Source: CAVUCH01 sp963739995 (lineage in GTDB: Bacteria > Acidobacteriota > Vicinamibacteria > Vicinamibacterales > JAENWD01). Taken from it: 64,000 bases of DNA. The notes beneath the pieces are model-generated. The model had not been told where the DNA came from. It did not search any database and saw only the letters and a list, made by a program, of their open reading frames with translations. A program made the position numbers and the translations under genes. Below are positions 57,636 through 64,000 of the stretch, one piece after another. How positions within the stretch are numbered: position 1 is the first letter of the stretch; every line of letters starts with the position of its first letter. The stretch spans positions 75,147-139,146 of the forward strand of contig CAVUCH010000015.1 of the NCBI GenBank assembly GCA_963739995.1, read 5' to 3'.

Positions 57636-57742
57636 CTTCGGCGCGGCAGGCCCGCTCGCGCGTTGCCTGCCGATTCCGTCCGCCGTCGCGGCCTCTTATG
57701 CCACTTCGGCGCGGCAGGCCCGCTCGCGCGTTGCCCGCCGAT
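57636..57742. repeat. 39-bp direct repeat in the tRNA-Ala to 23S spacer
   Basis: 57636-57674 and 57704-57742 are identical at 38 of 39 positions (period 68). The rest of the spacer 57617-57861 is GC-rich with no gene seen. Confidence 0.85.
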
Positions 57743-57861
57743 GTCCGCCTCCGCCCTTCGGGCTCGGCGCAACAGCCTTCGCTTTCGCGTCAGGCTGGCT
57801 TGCCGAGCCGAAGCTCGCGTCGCCTGGCTTCGGATGAAGCCAAGCGTCAGCGAGCGAAGGC

Positions 57862-57934
57862 TGGAGAATACCGGGCTCGAACCGGTGACCTCCTGGTTGC
57901 AAACCAGGCGCTCTCCCAGCTGAGCTAATTCCCC
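57862..57934 (-). tRNA. tRNA-Ala (anticodon TGC)
   Basis: 73 nt without encoded CCA. Acceptor GGGGAAT pairs with ATTCTCC (one G-T pair), anticodon loop TTTGCAA, T-arm CCGGTTCGAGCCCGG. It lies in the usual 16S-23S spacer position. Confidence 0.97.
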
Positions 57935-58113
57935 GCAAGTGCAGGTGTGCGTGTTTTGATGTCGTGCGAAGAGGCGGGATCGACTGGCGGTGTTACTGTA
58001 CCGGTGTCTCCGAACCACGTCGCACTATCCATTCCGCAACAACCAAACTCCCTTGTCAAACCCGTTCGGCTCCATGCCGAACCGAAACTCTCGGACGCGG
58101 TGTCCGGCGGAAG

Positions 58114-58190
<77 letters not shown>

Positions 58191-58246
58191 TCGAGCCCTG
58201 GACTCTTGCGGTATTCCCCGCAGGGCCCCAGCCGCTGCGTCGAACG

Positions 58247-58322
58247 CTGTCAAAGAACGGCACTGCAGCACTGTCCTCAGTCACGGCAGCGGCCGGTTCT
58301 CTCAAAACTAGATAGGCGTGCA
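58247..58322 (-). other. 3' arm of the 16S processing stem with boxA-like site
   Basis: 58295-58322 is the near-complement of 60260-60289 upstream of 16S, so the two close the precursor 16S stem. GTTCTTTGACAGC (minus strand, 58247-58259) is a boxA-like site before the tRNA pair. Confidence 0.75.
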
Positions 58323-58362
58323 AAGCCAGTGAACCCGTCGGGGGTATCAGATCGATCTTGAT

Positions 58363-60000
<1,638 letters not shown>

Positions 60001-60259
60001 GATGCTCGCCCCGCCTTCGCTCGCCTCAGCCCTTTCGGGCTTCGGCGCGGCTTCGGCGCGGCAATCCCTTCAACGCGATAGCCTGTTGAAAATGGCTCCT
60101 GCGTTGTTGTCTATCTGAGTATGGAATGGACACGCCTCACTGGCAGGGCTGCAGCTCTGCCCCACCTAACATTTGCTGATACTCGACGGGCTTGTTCCGA
60201 CCGCTCGCCTTCGCCCTTGCGGGCTCCAGGCTCGCAGCAAGCCAGAACGTTCATTGTGC

Positions 60260-60289
60260 TTGCACGCACTATCTAGTTTTCAAAGAACC
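60260..60289 (-). other. 5' arm of the 16S processing stem with boxA-like site
   Basis: On the minus strand GGTTCTTTGAAAACTAGATA begins the segment. It pairs with 58295-58322, and its first half is a boxA-like antitermination site. Confidence 0.8.
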
Positions 60290-60367
60290 AGCGAGTCCGG
60301 ACGCCCGTTCCGCCCGTCCGGCGGCGCTCCCTCTGAGACCACCGGCCGTCTTCAGGCGAACCTTCCA

Positions 60368-60396
60368 AGGTTACTGAAGGCTCTTCTGTCTGTCAA
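60368..60396 (-). promoter_or_regulatory. rrn operon promoter
   Basis: On the minus strand TTGACA (60391-60396), a 17-bp spacer, and TAACCT (60368-60373). A/T-rich GAAATAAG immediately upstream may act as an UP element. The leader to 16S is about 360 nt, containing boxA, a palindrome (60142-60161) and a GGCTTCGGCGCGG repeat near 60040-60062. Confidence 0.75.
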
Positions 60397-60887
60397 CCCT
60401 CTTATTTCGCGCGTCCGCGGCTCTTGAGCAACCGTGAGTGGCGAATCGGAGGGGCGAGCGTTTTTGGGGACAAAAAAATCTGCTCTCGGATTTCTCCAGG
60501 AGCAAATTGTCCGCTGCTTACCTGCTCGGGTCGTCAGCTGCGTCTTGCCTGAAGCCGCCAACGTCGAACCAGCGGGGCACGCTCAAACCGACAGTCACTA
60601 TACGGTCGGCCGCCGCCTCTGTCAACCCCTGCTCTGGCCAACGTTTTTCTCCAGCCGCGCCGGACGCGCGACGGGGGAAGGCCACCTCAACGGGTCGCCG
60701 CTCGCGCCGAATACGGCTCGGTCACCTTCTTCGCGGGCCATCTGGCATTCAGGACCGAGATCATCGCCCTCCTCATATCGAGCGACTTGAGCAATACGAT
60801 TATCCAGGGACGACAGCCATCGCGACCGGATGCGTGTCTTATACTCGCGCCCGGCGCGCGATTCGTATCCTCGCGCGAGGTGCCTTG
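60397..60887 (+). promoter_or_regulatory. Divergent region between the rrn promoter and tyrS
   Basis: About 490 bp without a convincing gene. It contains an A/T tract (GACAAAAAAATC, 60468-60480) and TATACT at 60840-60845, the likely -10 box of tyrS, 43 bp before its ATG. No T-box-like leader was recognised. Confidence 0.5.
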
Positions 60888-62120
60888 ATGGAGGTTCGTA
60901 CGCAGCTCGAAGCGTTGACCAGTGGATGTGTGGACGTCGTACGTCGTGACGAGCTCGCCACCCGACTATCCCATGCCCTCGAGAACAGGCGGCCGCTCAT
61001 CGTCAAGGTCGGATTCGACCCGACCGCGCCCGATCTGCATCTCGGCCACACCGTGCTGATCCGGAAGATGAAGCAGTTTCAGGAATTCGGTCACCGCGTG
61101 GTGTTCGTCATCGGCGACTTCACCGCGCTGATCGGCGACCCCACAGGCCGATCCAAGACGCGCCCGCCTCTCACTCGCGACGAGATTGCGCGCAACGCCG
61201 ATACCTACACGGCCCAGGTGTTCAAGCTGCTCGATCCCGCCCGAACCGAGCTGCGACCGAATAGCGAGTGGCTCTCAGCGCTGGGCGCCGCGGGGCTCAT
61301 CAAGCTGGCTGCGCGGTACAACGTGGCGCAGATGCTCGAACGCCGCGAGTTCCGACAGCGGTTCCAGACGGGGCAGCCCATCGCCATTCACGAGTTCCTG
61401 TATCCGCTCGCGCAGGCCTACGACTCGGTCGCGCTCGCGGCGGATGTGGAGCTGGGCGGGACGGACCAGTTGTTCAACCTGAACGTCGGGCGCGACATCA
61501 TGCCCGGCTACGGTCTCGCGCCGCAGATCGTCATGACGGTGCCGCTGCTCGAAGGGTTGGATGGCGTTGAAAAGATGTCCAAGAGCCTGGGCAACTACGT
61601 GGGCGTGACAGACGCGCCCAACGAGATGTTCGGGAAACTCATGTCCATCTCCGACACGCTGATGTGGCGATACTACCTGTTGCTCACATCGCTCGGCGAG
61701 GCGGGAGTCGCCGAGCTCCGCTCCCGAGTCGAAGAAGGCCAGATGCACCCGAAGCAGGCGAAGATGAACCTGGCCCGACAGATGGTCGCAGAGTTCCACG
61801 GGGAAGCCGCCGCGGAACGTGCCGCGGCGGAGTTCGAACGAGTGCACAGAGAACGGGATCTCCCGTCGGAACTGCGCGAGGTGACGATTGCGTTCGGAGG
61901 CGAACCGGCCCGGGCGTTGGGCCGGGTGCTGGTGGACGCAGGGCTGGCTGCGTCTACGAGCGACGCTGGTCGCAAGATCCAGCAGGGCGGTGTCCGCGTG
62001 AACGGCGAGCGCGTGATCGACGCGCGTGCACGGGTGTCCCGATCCGACCTTCCGCTCGTCCTGCAGACCGGCCGTCACGCGGTACGGCTGATAGCGTCGG
62101 GCGATGTCCCCACTCCCTGA
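60888..62120 (+). CDS. tyrS: Tyrosyl-tRNA synthetase
   Basis: 410 residues from ATG 60888; the longer open frame upstream is judged non-coding. Class Ic synthetase with the HIGH-type motif HLGH in DPTAPDLHLGHTVLIRKM, VIGDFTALIGDPTGRS, the KMSKS loop in GVEKMSKSLGNYVG, and a C-terminal S4 RNA-binding domain (GLAASTSDAGRKIQQGGVRVNG). The HLGH form and the 410-residue length fit the TyrZ-like subgroup. Confidence 0.97.
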   Translation: MEVRTQLEALTSGCVDVVRRDELATRLSHALENRRPLIVKVGFDPTAPDLHLGHTVLIRKMKQFQEFGHRVVFVIGDFTALIGDPTGRSKTRPPLTRDEIARNADTYTAQVFKLLDPARTELRPNSEWLSALGAAGLIKLAARYNVAQMLERREFRQRFQTGQPIAIHEFLYPLAQAYDSVALAADVELGGTDQLFNLNVGRDIMPGYGLAPQIVMTVPLLEGLDGVEKMSKSLGNYVGVTDAPNEMFGKLMSISDTLMWRYYLLLTSLGEAGVAELRSRVEEGQMHPKQAKMNLARQMVAEFHGEAAAERAAAEFERVHRERDLPSELREVTIAFGGEPARALGRVLVDAGLAASTSDAGRKIQQGGVRVNGERVIDARARVSRSDLPLVLQTGRHAVRLIASGDVPTP

Positions 62121-62276
62121 GACCTCCCTGGGCCGAACTGTTTCGTGATGGATCGCGCTCTTCGACGTCGCGTCCAGGCCTGCAAGCAAGCCGTCGACGC
62201 CGAGGAGCAGCACGTGCGAGGCGCGCCCCCGTCCATCCCAGGAACCGGGGGTCCGGCACAAGTAGAATCTATACCT

Positions 62277-63107
62277 ATGCTCGTGACGCGCCGAGCCGTG
62301 TTGAAGGCCGCGGGATCTGCTACGGTGGGGGCCGTCGCCGGTCTGGCCGGCTATGGCTACTTGTACGAGCGGCACGCACTCCGGGTCGTCGAGGCGGAAC
62401 TGCTGGTCTCCGGGCTGTCGCCACTCCACGACGGGCTGCGCGTCGGGCTGGTGACCGACCTGCACCACAGTGAATTCACATCTCAAGCCGATATCGCCAC
62501 GGTAGTCGATCTTGCCATGGCGCAGCGGACCGATGTCATCGTGCTCGGCGGCGACTACGTCAGCTTCGCCGAGCGCCGCTACATGGAACCCTGCGCAGAG
62601 GCGCTCGCGCCGCTGCAGGCACCAGGCGGTGTCTTCGCCATCCTGGGCAACCATGATGACGACCGGTACATGCCTGCCGCACTCGAGAATCGCGGCTTCA
62701 CCGTATTGAAGGACCGACGCGCGACTCGCAGCCTCAAAGGCGCCACCCTGGAATTCGCTGGCGTCAGGTACAAGACGAGAGCCCCGGCAGACGTCGCTCG
62801 CGTGGTCGGCACGTCCGGAGGCACCACGATTCTGCTCGCGCATGATCCGCGTGTTCTCAATTTAGCCGCTGAACTGGCCGTACCGGTCGTGCTGTCGGGC
62901 CATACTCATGGGGGCCAAATCGTCCTTCCGTTCATTGGAGCACCTGCGGGCCGCAAGTTTCCTGTGCTGGCGGGTTCTGCCGTCCGCGGTCGCACCAGCA
63001 TTTTCGTGAGCCGAGGCGTTGGCACCGTGTACCTGCCGGTACGCGTGAATTGTCCGCCGGAGGTGGCGGTTCTCACCCTCCGCAGGGTGGCAGGGCCGAG
63101 CGCTTGA
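62277..63107 (+). CDS. Tat-exported metallophosphoesterase (YkuE/UDP-diacylglucosamine-pyrophosphatase-like)
   Basis: 276 residues from ATG 62277; TAGAAT (62263-62268) ends eight bases before, so the message is nearly leaderless. A twin-arginine signal TRRAVLKAAGSATVGAVAG precedes calcineurin-like metal sites: VTDLHHSEF, VLGGDYVSF, ILGNHDDDR, and the C-terminal LLAHDP and LSGHTHGGQI. It resembles YkuE/YaeI-type phosphodiesterases with envelope substrates. The frame upstream to 62145 is judged non-coding. Confidence 0.93.
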   Translation: MLVTRRAVLKAAGSATVGAVAGLAGYGYLYERHALRVVEAELLVSGLSPLHDGLRVGLVTDLHHSEFTSQADIATVVDLAMAQRTDVIVLGGDYVSFAERRYMEPCAEALAPLQAPGGVFAILGNHDDDRYMPAALENRGFTVLKDRRATRSLKGATLEFAGVRYKTRAPADVARVVGTSGGTTILLAHDPRVLNLAAELAVPVVLSGHTHGGQIVLPFIGAPAGRKFPVLAGSAVRGRTSIFVSRGVGTVYLPVRVNCPPEVAVLTLRRVAGPSA

Positions 63108-63204
63108 GACTAATCCTGCGGGTCACGTCGAACGACAATCAGATAAGCCGATCCTCGCGTCCGAATCGTGCGCAGCTGGTTGTCGTGTCACGCATGAGGT
63201 GATG

Positions 63205-63210
63205 TAAAAT
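63205..63210 (+). promoter_or_regulatory. -10 box of the coiled-coil protein gene
   Basis: TAAAAT, 34 bp before ATG 63244. An in-frame TAA overlaps it, so translation must begin downstream. Confidence 0.5.
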
Positions 63211-63243
63211 TTTGCTCTCGACCGCGCCGTCCGGGAACTGACC

Positions 63244-64000
63244 ATGCTGGTCCGCCAACAGACCTTCCACGCCGCACAGGAGAAGATCCAGCGCCTTGAG
63301 CGAGAGCTGGAGCAGGCACGTGTGTCTCTGGCCCGGTACAAAGACCAGGAACGGGAGCTTGTTGAAGCCGTTGTTGCGGCGCGCGTCGAGGCGCGTGAGG
63401 TGCGGAGCCGTGCTGAGATCGAGGCCAGTTCGGTACTCGGAGGCGCTCGCGACGAGGCGGCGAAGATCAACGCAGAGGCGCGCGCCCAACTGGCCGCGGC
63501 CCAGGCCGAGATCGCCCGACTGCGCAACGTGCAGCATGAGTTGAGCAATTCGCTCGACGAGAGTCTGACGGCGCTCAAAGGTGTCCTGCCCTCCGCTGCC
63601 AGTCCCCTGCCGGACCGAGAGGCGGCTCCACGAGTCGCGGGCCCGCCGGCACCGGAGATCCTGGGGGTGTTCTCAACAACCGCACGCCTCAGCACCACCA
63701 CGGACGCCCGACAGGATTGGCAAGCGGGAGGCGCGCCCGTTTTCTCAGCCGCTGGCCATGAGGCCTCTCCGAGTCGCCGGATGCCCGTCGACCGGGCCGT
63801 GGCCCAGCGCGACGGCCCGCCCCGGCTCGGGCCCTCGGGCAGCCGCGACGTTCTGGCGTTCTGGACCAGCCGGAAAACGCTTCTGCGTGTCGCGGGCGCG
63901 GCGCTGGCGCTCGTGTGTCTCGCGTTGGCGGCGGGCGGCGCCCGGTGGTGGCGAGGTTCCGCCACGGACGCGGACGCGATGGCGAATGAGCCCGGCGTCG
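63244..64000 (+). CDS. Coiled-coil protein with one membrane segment (3' end cut by window)
   Basis: 252 codons visible. About 1-115 is a charged coiled-coil (KIQRLERELEQARVSLARYKDQERELVEAVV, EIEASSVLGGARDEAAKINAEARAQLAAAQAEIARL) like DivIVA- or ATP-synthase-b-type helices. A Pro/Ser/Thr-rich linker and a single membrane segment (VAGAALALVCLALAAGGA, about 221-238) follow, and the remainder lies beyond the window. No family is recognised. Start ATG follows an in-frame stop 13 codons upstream. Confidence 0.8.
   Translation, partial: MLVRQQTFHAAQEKIQRLERELEQARVSLARYKDQERELVEAVVAARVEAREVRSRAEIEASSVLGGARDEAAKINAEARAQLAAAQAEIARLRNVQHELSNSLDESLTALKGVLPSAASPLPDREAAPRVAGPPAPEILGVFSTTARLSTTTDARQDWQAGGAPVFSAAGHEASPSRRMPVDRAVAQRDGPPRLGPSGSRDVLAFWTSRKTLLRVAGAALALVCLALAAGGARWWRGSATDADAMANEPGV

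Noticed and set aside
60438..60887. N-terminal extension of tyrosyl-tRNA synthetase
   Set aside because: Residues upstream of ATG 60888 have no synthetase features, and a likely -10 box lies inside this stretch.
60397..60887. T-box or other riboswitch upstream of tyrS
   Set aside because: No T-box sequence, specifier loop or antiterminator pattern was recognised.

Overview
The window is GC-rich bacterial chromosome, most likely from an Acidobacteriota of the Vicinamibacteria type. I infer this from a large Oar-type TonB-dependent receptor, a subtilase with a NIVWGS-repeat tail, many enzyme families typical of that group, and abundant short intergenic repeats. It has not been confirmed by rRNA comparison. 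Many genes are packed tightly and overlap by ATGA or GTGA (tilS-ftsH, yebC-ruvC, protease-acetyltransferase, S41-LolA-like, PHP-SLC13).

Layout. 1-5.3 kb, minus strand: ftsH (cut by the window edge), tilS, tRNA-Met(CAT), an unrecognised conserved protein and queA. 5.3-8.7 kb, minus: a GNAT acetyltransferase, a secreted S8 protease (frameshifted, 19 NIVWGS repeats) and a second, related GNAT. 9.2-11.3 kb, plus: a small thioredoxin-reductase-like flavoprotein and an AI-2E family permease. 11.5-18.2 kb, minus: LigD-type primase/polymerase, a hypothetical, DUF4112, fabH, ruvB, ruvA, ruvC, yebC. 18.3-20.1 kb: two methyltransferases. 20.3-31.7 kb: Oar-like receptor, kynureninase-like enzyme, membrane protein, LolA-like protein, S41 protease, inositol-phosphatase-like protein and gamma-glutamyltransferase, separated by heptanucleotide repeat arrays.

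31.8-44.6 kb, plus: a PQQ dehydrogenase with a c-type haem motif, then the most interesting block. It holds an FHA-GAF-class III nucleotide cyclase, a parvulin-like protein, a C39-peptidase ABC exporter carrying two N-terminal cyclic-nucleotide-binding domains, and an HlyD-type adaptor. A small YIDPSAGG membrane peptide, a NoeA-like methyltransferase, a 35-residue peptide with a double-glycine leader signature and a GT2-GtrA glycosyltransferase follow. I read this as a candidate cyclic-nucleotide-gated peptide maturation and export system.

44.6-46.6 kb: a lone receiver protein and a Dus3-like dihydrouridine synthase. 46.6-53.7 kb, minus: a sulfate operon (PHP phosphatase, SLC13 permease, ATP-sulfurylase-like/APS kinase fusion, CysD, CysNC) that should make PAPS and remove PAP. 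53.8-60.4 kb, minus: a complete rrn operon (16S, tRNA-Ile, tRNA-Ala, 23S, 5S) with promoter, processing stems and terminators. 60.9-64 kb, plus: tyrS, a Tat-exported metallophosphoesterase and a truncated coiled-coil membrane protein.

Across the window, heptamer arrays of several unrelated sequence families, usually as inverted pairs, fill intergenic gaps, even inside the rrn operon.
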